Assembly (NCBI GenBank): GCA_937989585.1
Contig: CALKRW010000062.1
Span: 1-64,000, forward strand
DNA: 64,000 nucleotides
Origin: an uncultured Porphyromonadaceae bacterium
GTDB taxonomy: Bacteria; Bacteroidota; Bacteroidia; Bacteroidales; Muribaculaceae
Direction of reading: 5' to 3'
The notes under the pieces were generated by a model, which was not told where the DNA came from, did not search any database, and was given only the letters and a program-made list of their open reading frames with translations. Both the position numbers and the translations under genes were made by a program. Below, in pieces: positions 50,253-58,392 of the stretch. Within the stretch, counting starts at the first letter, position 1, and the number at the start of each line of letters is the position of its first letter.

Positions 50253-51719
50253 TTGAAGAGCGGCGTGTACAAATGGAGCGCGATTGACCGCGTGTGTAAT
50301 TCGGCGATGACCTTCACCGGAAACATTGTCCTTGCCAATCTTCTCGATCCTTCTGACTTCGGTCTTGTGGCCATGGTGGCGATTTTTTCAGCCATTGCAC
50401 AGAACCTCAGTTCCTGCGGAATGAGCGACGGCCTCATCCACAAGGCTCATCCGACTGAGCGGGACTATTCCACAGTGTTTGTCTTCAATGCTGTTCTCGG
50501 ACTCGTCTTCGGCTCGATTCTATGCCTGCTCGGTATGCCCCTGAGCCGTTTCTTCGGTCATCCTGAAATCAACGGCATCATGATTGCCACAGGCATCTGT
50601 TTCTTCTTCATGACGCTGTCGTTTACCCAGGAGACCAGGATGCGCAAGGAACTCGACATGAAGCGCATGGCAATAGTTCGCCTGTCCTCTACAGCCTCGG
50701 CTACGGCGCTCGGCATCTGGCTCGCGCTCGAAGGTTTCGGCTATTGGGCTCTCGTGGCTACACAGACTATGGTCTCGGTGTTCTCCTTCGTCTTCTATGT
50801 CCTTGTTTCCCGCTGGTTCCCCCGGATTGCCTTCTACATGGACTCGTTCCGGGAGATGTTTTCATATGGCGTGCATCTGATGTTTGCCTATGTCTCATAT
50901 CAGATAGGGCGGAATATCAATACCGCGATGTTGGGCCGTTTCAGTACGCCGGTGGCTTCAGGTCTGTATTCCCAGGCGCAGAAACTCGAGGAAGTGCCTT
51001 TCTCCATCACCGAGTCGGTTTTCAACTGGCCGTTTTTCTCCGTCTTGTGCAATGAGGAATCCCGTGATGGCCGATGCCGCCTGTCGTCGCAGATGCATTC
51101 GAGGCTTTGGGTCGTCAACTTTACTATCGGGGCATTGCTGTTGATTGTTTCTCTGCCTGCATTCAATCTGCTTTATGGCTCGAAATGGGATGCCGCCGTA
51201 CCGGTTTTCAGACTCCTTATCGTGTATGGAATCTCCGTGTCGATAAAACTTTTCTACCAGACGGTTTTCAAGGCCCATGGACGCACCAAACTTGTACGTA
51301 ACCTGACTTTTGCCGAGGTCATACTTCAGATTGGTTTCCTGGCAATCGCTCTCTGGCTTGACGGAAGTATTCTGATGGTGGCTTTCACACAGGTGCTTGC
51401 CGCCCTGGTTATGCTTGCCGTCCATGCACTCTGCTATTGTAGCATTATGGATGTCAGTCTGAGAAGTCATGTCTGTGAGGCTTTGCGTGCGATTTCGGTC
51501 CCGTTGGCGGCTCTTTTGCTTATGGCTGCATTATATCTTCCTGTTATTAGTCTCGGAGAACTTGCCGGAGTTCACGCCAGACTTGGCGCTCTGATTGATT
51601 GCACTGTCCTGACACTGGGCTTCTGTTTGCTGTTCATAGCGGCAACGTCCATTCTTAAACCTACCTATTACCCTGCGATGAAGACTTTCTTCGCCAACAA
51701 ACTTCATATTCGTATATGA
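50253..51719 (+). CDS. polysaccharide flippase (Wzx/MATE-like)
   Basis: A 488-residue protein with about 12-14 hydrophobic segments, of the lipopolysaccharide/O-unit flippase type (N-terminal YKWSAIDRVCNSAMTFTGNI, LASLLDPSDFGLVAMV-like segment, here LANLLDPSDFGLVAMV). Moves lipid-linked repeat units across the inner membrane. The frame begins with TTG at 50253, since no ATG occurs between it and the in-frame stop at 50229; the start could also be GTG at 50265. Follows the Wzc-like gene by 11 bases and overlaps the next gene by four. Confidence 0.85.
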   Translation: MKSGVYKWSAIDRVCNSAMTFTGNIVLANLLDPSDFGLVAMVAIFSAIAQNLSSCGMSDGLIHKAHPTERDYSTVFVFNAVLGLVFGSILCLLGMPLSRFFGHPEINGIMIATGICFFFMTLSFTQETRMRKELDMKRMAIVRLSSTASATALGIWLALEGFGYWALVATQTMVSVFSFVFYVLVSRWFPRIAFYMDSFREMFSYGVHLMFAYVSYQIGRNINTAMLGRFSTPVASGLYSQAQKLEEVPFSITESVFNWPFFSVLCNEESRDGRCRLSSQMHSRLWVVNFTIGALLLIVSLPAFNLLYGSKWDAAVPVFRLLIVYGISVSIKLFYQTVFKAHGRTKLVRNLTFAEVILQIGFLAIALWLDGSILMVAFTQVLAALVMLAVHALCYCSIMDVSLRSHVCEALRAISVPLAALLLMAALYLPVISLGELAGVHARLGALIDCTVLTLGFCLLFIAATSILKPTYYPAMKTFFANKLHIRI

Positions 51720-53236
51720 CAAGTCTTAGCACGAAAGCAACATATGATCCTGACAGCATAGTTCGTGAAAGGGACTATGCGCACCGTCCATATGTGTCTG
51801 TCTCCAGGCAGGACTGGGTTACGGCTATAGTCTTCCTGCTGGCGATGTCCATGATAGGCCTGCAGTTTCCTCTGGGCTACCTGATAGTGCCTTTCATGCT
51901 TCTGCGAAGTTGGAAGCGCTCGCGCACTCACTTCATAATTCAGTTGACCCTGTTCTGTGGTGGTTACGCCCTCATTGGCGAACATAATATGCCGTTCAAA
52001 CTTGAAGACCTCGGAATGCTTCTCGGTTTTCTCGGCGTCTTCATCTATCGGAAGCCTCCATTGGTGCGTAAGATTGTGATTGCCTGGGTCTTTTACGCTG
52101 TTTCGCTTCTTGTGCTCGCCTTGTTCTCCGACGAGACCATGGCCATACAGATTCGAACACTGCGCACATGGCTGGCTTTCATCTATTTCCTTGTTCCGTT
52201 GATGTGTTTTGCCGGAGAGAAGTTTGATATGGGTGAGTTTCTTCAGACCCTAGTTCCCTATGTGCTTGTTCTCTGCACATTCTACATTATGGATGCCTTT
52301 ATCATCAATGGTCATGTCTTAGTCCCCAATTCATATATGGACAGGGAGGCATTCGCCGGCTATAAGTCCGCTTTCTGGAATCCGGCAATCTATTCATTCG
52401 GCTATTTTCCCCGCAAGTATCCTCCCGGCATATACTGGCTTGCCCTGATTGTTCTGCCTCTTTCGCGTTACTACCGTTTCCGCTGGTGGCAGTGGGCTTT
52501 GGTACTCGGAGGATTGATGGCTACACGAACCTTCACTGTTATCATCGCCATTATTTTCGGCTATATGGTATTTCAGCCTAATCCCGGCAAAAAGATGCGT
52601 TATGCCATTTTGGGCGTGACTCTGCTCGCCGTTGGCTATACTGTTGACTCGACACTGCCTGTTAATCCTGATAACGAGGACTCGACTCTTCGAATAAAAT
52701 CTTCACTGGACCAGATTTTTGCCTTGCAGGATGCTCAGGATGATGAGGACTTCTCGGAGACAGGCTCGGGACGTATAGCCCAGGTATTGCCAAAATTTGA
52801 ACTGATGTACAGTTATGGCAAGGAATGGACCGGCATCGGTTTCCTGCATCCTCAACTGACGAAGAGCACAAAGTATATCATTATCAATGAGTATTATACC
52901 GATATTGAAAGGAATCAGGAGGTAGCGACCGGTATAGAGGTTATACCGTTGCAGGTACTTCTTACTGTGGGATACATAGGCTTGATAATTCATTTTGCCT
53001 TCTATATCTATCTGTATGTGGCAATTCGAAGGCTTAAGTATTCTCTGTATTTCCTGTCTGTAGGAGTCGTGACATTTATTTTTGGTCTTGGTGGCTTCTC
53101 GGGCTGGATAACGCCGATGTGTCTGTTCCTTCTGGCATTGACAATGGCGGCAGTATTGTTGGCTAACCGTGATACGGTATGGTCTCATCTAAAAAACAAA
53201 AAACATTCAGGACATGAACAGACGCTCTCTGATTAA
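51716..53236 (+). CDS. O-antigen polymerase-like membrane protein (Wzy candidate)
   Basis: A 506-residue protein with about ten hydrophobic segments and a large extracytoplasmic loop (about 310-420, charged and low in hydrophobics), the arrangement of O-antigen ligase/polymerase (Wzy/WaaL) proteins. Located between the flippase and the glycosyltransferases, as expected for the polymerase. Sequence is poorly conserved in this family, so the call rests on topology and context. Its ATG overlaps the flippase stop (ATGA). Confidence 0.7.
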   Translation: MTSLSTKATYDPDSIVRERDYAHRPYVSVSRQDWVTAIVFLLAMSMIGLQFPLGYLIVPFMLLRSWKRSRTHFIIQLTLFCGGYALIGEHNMPFKLEDLGMLLGFLGVFIYRKPPLVRKIVIAWVFYAVSLLVLALFSDETMAIQIRTLRTWLAFIYFLVPLMCFAGEKFDMGEFLQTLVPYVLVLCTFYIMDAFIINGHVLVPNSYMDREAFAGYKSAFWNPAIYSFGYFPRKYPPGIYWLALIVLPLSRYYRFRWWQWALVLGGLMATRTFTVIIAIIFGYMVFQPNPGKKMRYAILGVTLLAVGYTVDSTLPVNPDNEDSTLRIKSSLDQIFALQDAQDDEDFSETGSGRIAQVLPKFELMYSYGKEWTGIGFLHPQLTKSTKYIIINEYYTDIERNQEVATGIEVIPLQVLLTVGYIGLIIHFAFYIYLYVAIRRLKYSLYFLSVGVVTFIFGLGGFSGWITPMCLFLLALTMAAVLLANRDTVWSHLKNKKHSGHEQTLSD

Positions 53237-53756
53237 AAGCGATTTATACCGATACTGTGCCTCGACTTCTTTTGGCTCGATGCTTAAGATGTATATCAAG
53301 GTGCCAGGATTCCGTCTGAGTTTCTGGTTCCGTCTGGCCTCCGGAAATGGTTTGTCCTCGAAATTGGCTAATATCGTTTACACGCACTACCGTTATAAAT
53401 TCGGCATTGATCTGGCGCGTGAGACCAAGGTCGGTCCGGGTCTTTATATCGGCCATTTTTCCGGTATTGTTGTAACTCCCGGCGCAGTAATCGGAAAGAA
53501 TTGCAACCTTTCGCAGAACGTGACAATAGGTGTCCCGGCCGTGAAGTCTAAGAATTCCTATCCGGTTATTGGCGATAACGTCTATATTGGCGCCGGTGCC
53601 GTGATACTTGGTGCCGTGAGGATTGGAGACAATTCTGCTATTGGCGCCAATTCGGTTGTCACTCATGATGTCCCGCCCGGTTGCCGTGTGGCTGGCGCTC
53701 CGGCGCGTATCCTGAATCATTGCGGTACATCCGATATGCTTAATAATTTAGTATGA
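53214..53756 (+). CDS. serine-acetyltransferase-like hexapeptide acyltransferase
   Basis: A 180-residue left-handed beta-helix acyltransferase. Hexapeptide repeats run from about residue 75 (VGPGLYIGHFSGIVV, VIGKNCNLSQNVTIGVP, VIGDNVYIGAGAVILGAVRIGDNSAIGANSVV, quoted by parts). The N-terminal part is short compared with CysE, so it probably O-acetylates a sugar rather than serine. Starts 23 bases inside the Wzy-like gene. Confidence 0.85.
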   Translation: MNRRSLIKSDLYRYCASTSFGSMLKMYIKVPGFRLSFWFRLASGNGLSSKLANIVYTHYRYKFGIDLARETKVGPGLYIGHFSGIVVTPGAVIGKNCNLSQNVTIGVPAVKSKNSYPVIGDNVYIGAGAVILGAVRIGDNSAIGANSVVTHDVPPGCRVAGAPARILNHCGTSDMLNNLV

Positions 53757-53766
53757 TTGGGGAGTT

Positions 53767-54822
53767 ATGAGAATAGTACATGTCATATATTCGATGAATA
53801 CCGGGGGGGCCGAACTGATGCTGACCGATATTGCCAATGCTCAGGCCGAAGCCGGGCATGAGGTCGTTGTACTGGTCATAAACAATTCGACTACACCCGA
53901 GGTCATCTCCCGTTTGTCCGACAAGGTGGAACTCTGCCTTCTGAAGAGGCCCGAAGGCTCTCGCAATCCCTTGTGGATATTACGCTTCAACCGTGAGTTG
54001 CGCCGCCTGAATCCTGATGTTGTGCACATGCATAACGACAGCATAATGTGCCTCGTATTGAAGTCGCGAAAGACAAGATATGTAGGAACGATTCACATCC
54101 CCGGTATCAACGTGAGGCATTTTAAGCGTGCCGACCGTATTTTTGCTATTTCACAGGCTGTTAAGGACGATATGAAAAATCGTCTGAATATTGAATCCAC
54201 AGTTATTGTGAATGGAGTGGAATTCGGTTCGATTGAGCAGAACACCCGCAAAAATCCGAATGAACCATTGCGTATCGTTCAGGCCGGTCGTGTTGAAATC
54301 TCATTGAAGGGACAGGATATTCTCATCAGGGCCATCGCGCTTCTTAAGAAGCAGGGTCTGAACGCGGTGGCCGATTTTATTGGAGAGCCCTTTGATGCCG
54401 GACAACTTAAATCTCTTGCCGGTGAACTTGGAATTGCCGACAATATCTGCTTCCTTGGACGTCAGAGCCGGTCGGATTTGTACAGGCGCCTGAAAGACTA
54501 TGACATAGCCGTGCAGCCATCCCGAATTGAAGGTTTCGGACTTACTCTCGTTGAGGCCATGGCTGCCAAAATCCCCGTGATAGCGAGTAATATCGAAGGA
54601 CCAGCAGAAATTCTCCAGGATAACCGTTACGGCCTATTGTTCGAGAGCGAGAATCCACAGGACCTGGCCGATGCTATAGCCCGGGTATACAACACATATC
54701 CGATTTTCAAAGCCAACGCGGAAACAGCAGCCTACCGCCATGCAGTAGAGGACTACTCAATCGATTCCACGGCACGCAACTACCTTAACGCATATCATTC
54801 ACTTATTCAAGGTAGAGAATAG
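53767..54822 (+). CDS. glycosyltransferase family 4
   Basis: A 351-residue GT-B glycosyltransferase. Seen: the GT4 opening VHVIYSMNTGGAEL with Gly-Gly loop, VVQAGRVEISLKGQDILIRAIALLK type segment (IVQAGRVEISLKGQD), and the E-x7-E motif in EGFGLTLVEAMAAKIPVIAS. Acts at the inner membrane on a lipid-linked sugar. A run of seven G (53803-53809) encodes the Gly-Gly pair. Donor sugar unknown. Confidence 0.9.
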   Translation: MRIVHVIYSMNTGGAELMLTDIANAQAEAGHEVVVLVINNSTTPEVISRLSDKVELCLLKRPEGSRNPLWILRFNRELRRLNPDVVHMHNDSIMCLVLKSRKTRYVGTIHIPGINVRHFKRADRIFAISQAVKDDMKNRLNIESTVIVNGVEFGSIEQNTRKNPNEPLRIVQAGRVEISLKGQDILIRAIALLKKQGLNAVADFIGEPFDAGQLKSLAGELGIADNICFLGRQSRSDLYRRLKDYDIAVQPSRIEGFGLTLVEAMAAKIPVIASNIEGPAEILQDNRYGLLFESENPQDLADAIARVYNTYPIFKANAETAAYRHAVEDYSIDSTARNYLNAYHSLIQGRE

Positions 54823-54827
54823 GTTGG

Positions 54828-54859
54828 TTTGTCTCTGTCGGGGAGATTTATTACTTTTG
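54828..54859 (+). promoter_or_regulatory. internal promoter before the second glycosyltransferase
   Basis: TTTG (54828-54831), 20-base spacer, TACTTTTG (54852-54859), 41 bases before the ATG at 54901. Could allow separate expression of the distal genes. Confidence 0.6.
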
Positions 54860-54900
54860 TATGAAATAATAAAGGCTAACCATCTATTATAATATATTAA

Positions 54901-55980
54901 ATGACAGGTAAAAGACTGCAACAGCGAATCTTGATGGTTTCTCCGATGCCTCCGGCAATGGGTGGCATTTCGGTGAGCACATCGCGTCTGCGTGATAATC
55001 TTATGGCAGATGGCTATGATGTCGACTTTTATAATGTGCAGCCACACATCAAATATTTGCCTCATAAATTGAGCCTGTTGGTAAATATGCTGTGGATGCC
55101 TTTTTATATTCTGTTTCACAAACGCTATGATATAATTCATTTTCATGTGTCGGGAAGTGCCCGCCGCAGATTTGTGGCTAAATTCAGATGGATTTTTAAA
55201 GGCGCCCGTACCGTGATGACTAATCATGGCGATGTCGACAGATTCGTTCATGAGCGAGGCATGACAGAGGTCCTGAAAAAAATGGACCGTCTGATATGTG
55301 TGCGTGCCGGCGATGTTGCGAAACTTGACGAGTCATTGCGCGGGCGTTCTGTTGAAATCCCTGCATTTATTATGCCGAAAAAGATCACTGACGCATCTTT
55401 GCCTGAAGACTTAAAAAGTTTTATGTCAGAAGTCAAATCGCGACATATTCCTTTAATAGTACATAATGGCCTGATTGTCATAGATGAGTACGACGATTTG
55501 TATGGCTTTAGTGACATTGCGGATGTTTTTGATGTCTTGTCTGAGCGAAACATGGAATTTTCTGCGTTGGTTGTTGTCAATGATATAATCCTGAATGCTT
55601 CACAAAAACAATTTGTGGAAAAAATAATCAAACGCTGTGAGAGACATAAAATGGTTAAGGTCTGCACGTTTACGCAGTTCTCTCTTTTGCCGGTGTTCGC
55701 TTCGCCTGATGTGATTTATGTCAGGCCGACCAAAACTGATGGAGATTCCCTGTCGGTCCGTGAGGCATTGGCTCTCGGCGCCCGCGTTGTTGCAAGCAAT
55801 GTCGCTCCTCGTCCTGAAGGCACGGAGGTTTACGAATTTTCCGAAGGCAGTAAGGCGCTTTCCGAGACAGTAGTCAGGGTTATGGGTGATATTCATTCCT
55901 CAAAGGCAAAAAGTAACGTCTCTCATGATTATTATGAGGACATAAAGAACGTATATAACTCATTGGAAGAGTTTAAATAA
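54901..55980 (+). CDS. glycosyltransferase (GT4-like)
   Basis: A 359-residue protein with GT-B-type features: MVSPMPPAMGGISVSTSRL N-terminal Gly loop, RPTKTDGDSLSVREALALGARVVAS with the E-x-ALA region of the GT4 donor site. It is less canonical than its neighbour and more AT-rich. Preceded by its own promoter; eight bases separate it from the adenylating-enzyme gene. Donor and acceptor unknown. Confidence 0.8.
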   Translation: MTGKRLQQRILMVSPMPPAMGGISVSTSRLRDNLMADGYDVDFYNVQPHIKYLPHKLSLLVNMLWMPFYILFHKRYDIIHFHVSGSARRRFVAKFRWIFKGARTVMTNHGDVDRFVHERGMTEVLKKMDRLICVRAGDVAKLDESLRGRSVEIPAFIMPKKITDASLPEDLKSFMSEVKSRHIPLIVHNGLIVIDEYDDLYGFSDIADVFDVLSERNMEFSALVVVNDIILNASQKQFVEKIIKRCERHKMVKVCTFTQFSLLPVFASPDVIYVRPTKTDGDSLSVREALALGARVVASNVAPRPEGTEVYEFSEGSKALSETVVRVMGDIHSSKAKSNVSHDYYEDIKNVYNSLEEFK

Positions 55981-55987
55981 AACGATT

Positions 55988-57352
55988 ATGAACGTTGACA
56001 ATCATGCACAGCAGCCCCCAAGGCCGCCATTTTATAAAAAAATATTTTGGCTTGGAAATGCGGGCTGCCGTTTTGTTCTAGATTGGGCCAGGTTGTATTT
56101 TACTCTCAGGACTGAAGATTCTGCCCGCAGGTGGCAGTACAGGCATCTGAAGCGTCTTATTGAACATGCCTGGGATAACGTGCCTTTCTACCGTCAGTAT
56201 TGGGAGGCTTCGGGTTTCAACCCTTCAATGTTCAGGACTCTTGATGACATGCGTCTGATTCCGGTAGTTGACAGAAACATGCTTATTGCCCATCGCGATG
56301 AGTTTATTGCCCGTGGTACGGATATGTCACGGATGGCGATGATAACGACAGGCGGTACAACAGGTATGCCGATGGAATTTTACATAGACAATTATACGGC
56401 GCGAGCAAAGGAGCAGGCGCACCAGATGTATGCGGCATGGCATGTCTGGGGTTACCGGCAGGGTCTTGACCGTTGTGTGACTCTGCGTGGCGCACGCATT
56501 TCTCCAGACCTGATTGAAAAGGGAATCTTCTGGAAGAAATCCGACAGGGACAGAGGTATAGTAATGTCTTCATTCCATCTTTTGGATGCCAATTATGAGG
56601 CATACATGAAAAAGATCAGGGAAACACGTCCGCGTTTTATCCGTGGCTATCCTTCGTCGGTCGTTGCCCTCTGCCGGCTTATGAAGGCACATGATGAACA
56701 TGGAATACCGGGATTGAAAGGCGTGCTGTGTTCGTCTGAGACCATTTATGACTGGCAGCGTAATCTTGTCAGGGAAGTCCTCGGTGTGGAAATCTATAGT
56801 TCATACGGACACACAGAGAAGGCTGTATGGGCGTTCGAGCGCGATGGAGAATTGTTATTCCCTCCACGTTACGGCTATGCGGAATTTGTTGATGATGACT
56901 TCAATCCAATAAAAGAACCTGGAGCCACCGGTCAGATTCTGGCGACAGGTTTTGGTCTGGACCATTTCCCGTTAATACGTTACATGACCGATGATATCGC
57001 CGAAGTAGGAACTCCTAGACCCGGTTTCCCTCAGGTCGCGCGACGCATACTGGGCCGCAAACAGGAATTTGTCATCGACCGAAAAGACAATTGCGTGCCG
57101 TTCACATGCGCTGATGAGGTTTTCTGGGGGCTTGACGATGTCGTGGCATATCAATATGTACAAGAGGAACCCGGTAAATTGACCATCAAAATACAGACAA
57201 AGGAAAAATTTGACGAGAGTCATGCTGAGACTATCTCAAAGATGGCTTCCGATATGTTTGTGGACTTCGATATAAAGATAGAGCATGTCGCAGATATACC
57301 GAAGACTAAGGCCGGAAAATTCAGATATCTTATCCAAAATATCAAGATATGA
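55988..57352 (+). CDS. PaaK/CapK-like adenylating enzyme
   Basis: A 454-residue member of the phenylacetate-CoA ligase-like branch of the AMP-forming ligases. The nucleotide loop is TTGGTTGMP (about 120), then SSYGHTEKAVWAFERDGELL, DDIAEVGTPRPGF and RKQEFVIDRKDN. Relatives within capsule clusters (CapK type) lack a proven substrate. It should activate a carboxylic acid as an adenylate. Its TGA overlaps the ATG of the arginase-family gene by four bases, so the two products are made together. Confidence 0.85.
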   Translation: MNVDNHAQQPPRPPFYKKIFWLGNAGCRFVLDWARLYFTLRTEDSARRWQYRHLKRLIEHAWDNVPFYRQYWEASGFNPSMFRTLDDMRLIPVVDRNMLIAHRDEFIARGTDMSRMAMITTGGTTGMPMEFYIDNYTARAKEQAHQMYAAWHVWGYRQGLDRCVTLRGARISPDLIEKGIFWKKSDRDRGIVMSSFHLLDANYEAYMKKIRETRPRFIRGYPSSVVALCRLMKAHDEHGIPGLKGVLCSSETIYDWQRNLVREVLGVEIYSSYGHTEKAVWAFERDGELLFPPRYGYAEFVDDDFNPIKEPGATGQILATGFGLDHFPLIRYMTDDIAEVGTPRPGFPQVARRILGRKQEFVIDRKDNCVPFTCADEVFWGLDDVVAYQYVQEEPGKLTIKIQTKEKFDESHAETISKMASDMFVDFDIKIEHVADIPKTKAGKFRYLIQNIKI

Positions 57353-58230
57353 ATATAGACCTTATTGCAATGCCAATATGTCTTGGCAGCGGACGGAAGG
57401 GTGCGGAATTAGGTCCGGATGTTCTTCTGGATGCAGGAGTGGAGCAATGGTTGAGCCCGCATCAGGTTCATCGGAAATATGTGCATGTCAGTCCCCGGAA
57501 GTTTTCATCTTCGGAGGATGTGGTGGCCAATATACGCGAGATTGCCCGCGAGGTCGCTCCGTTGCGCGAAACTGTCGCGGATTCTCTTCGTAAAGGACAT
57601 TTGCCTGTGATTCTTGGTGGTGACCATTCTCTTACATGGGGGTCGCTCGCCGCGACGCTTGATGTTTATGAAGATGCCTGGTGCGTATACATTGACGCAC
57701 ATGGAGATATCAATACTCCGGAACAATCCCCTTCCGGACATGTTCACGGCATGCACCTGTCTTTTCTTACCGGAATCCGTCCGGCAGTAAAGGAGGCCCC
57801 GGAATACATGCATAGAAATATTCCGTGTGAACGTTTTAAATTTATGGCGACACGTTCACTGGATGAATGTGAACGAAGTGAGGCCCAACGCTTTGGACTT
57901 GATATCACATCATCGGCGGAAATACGTGAACGCGGAATTGAGGATGTCGTTGAAGATCTCCGGCACTGGCTTGAGAACAGTTCGGTTGAAAAAGTGCATC
58001 TGAGTTTTGACATAGATGCTGTGGATCCGCTTTATGCACCCGGGACCGGTGTCCCCGTTCCTCATGGCTTAAAGCCGGAAGAGGCTCAGGCGTTGATTGA
58101 GGCTATTATGTCTTCGGGACGGGTGGTGACAATCGATATGGTGGAATTCAATCCGTTGCTTGATCGTCAGGGCGCAACTTTAGAAGTCTGGCATAAACTT
58201 TTCGGGTCGTTGTCACGTGCTCTATTATGA
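57349..58230 (+). CDS. arginase/agmatinase-family ureohydrolase in a polysaccharide locus
   Basis: A 293-residue enzyme with all manganese ligands of the family: His93 (GGDHS), Asp116, His118 and Asp120 (DAHGD), Asp221 and Asp223 (SFDIDAVDP), plus Glu266 in VEFNP, which in arginase holds the guanidinium. The loop INTPEQSPSGHVHG resembles arginase (DINTPxxxxSGNxHG), but the Asn that positions the alpha-amino acid end in arginase is His131 here, so the substrate may be arginine, agmatine or a guanidino compound on a sugar. Translationally coupled to the PaaK/CapK-like gene. The 161-base gap downstream holds the next promoter. Confidence 0.88.
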   Translation: MNIDLIAMPICLGSGRKGAELGPDVLLDAGVEQWLSPHQVHRKYVHVSPRKFSSSEDVVANIREIAREVAPLRETVADSLRKGHLPVILGGDHSLTWGSLAATLDVYEDAWCVYIDAHGDINTPEQSPSGHVHGMHLSFLTGIRPAVKEAPEYMHRNIPCERFKFMATRSLDECERSEAQRFGLDITSSAEIRERGIEDVVEDLRHWLENSSVEKVHLSFDIDAVDPLYAPGTGVPVPHGLKPEEAQALIEAIMSSGRVVTIDMVEFNPLLDRQGATLEVWHKLFGSLSRALL

Positions 58231-58254
58231 ATGATTACGCCATAGTCATGTCTG

Positions 58255-58286
58255 TTTGCAAAATAGTACGAAATTTTGTAACTTTG
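58255..58286 (+). promoter_or_regulatory. promoter before the two-domain oxidoreductase
   Basis: TTTG (58255-58258), 20-base spacer, TAACTTTG (58279-58286). Leader of about 100 bases to the ATG at 58393. Confidence 0.7.
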
Positions 58287-58392
58287 TGCGTGTTAACAGT
58301 ATTAGTATGACTGACTTTATGATGTTTTCAAGTACCTATGGACTTAATACATTATAAAGCAAAATAGTAAAGAGAAAAATACAATATAATAT

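Noticed and set aside
53214..53756. CysE serine acetyltransferase for cysteine synthesis
   Set aside because: Short N-terminal domain and a position inside a polysaccharide operon favour a sugar O-acetyltransferase.
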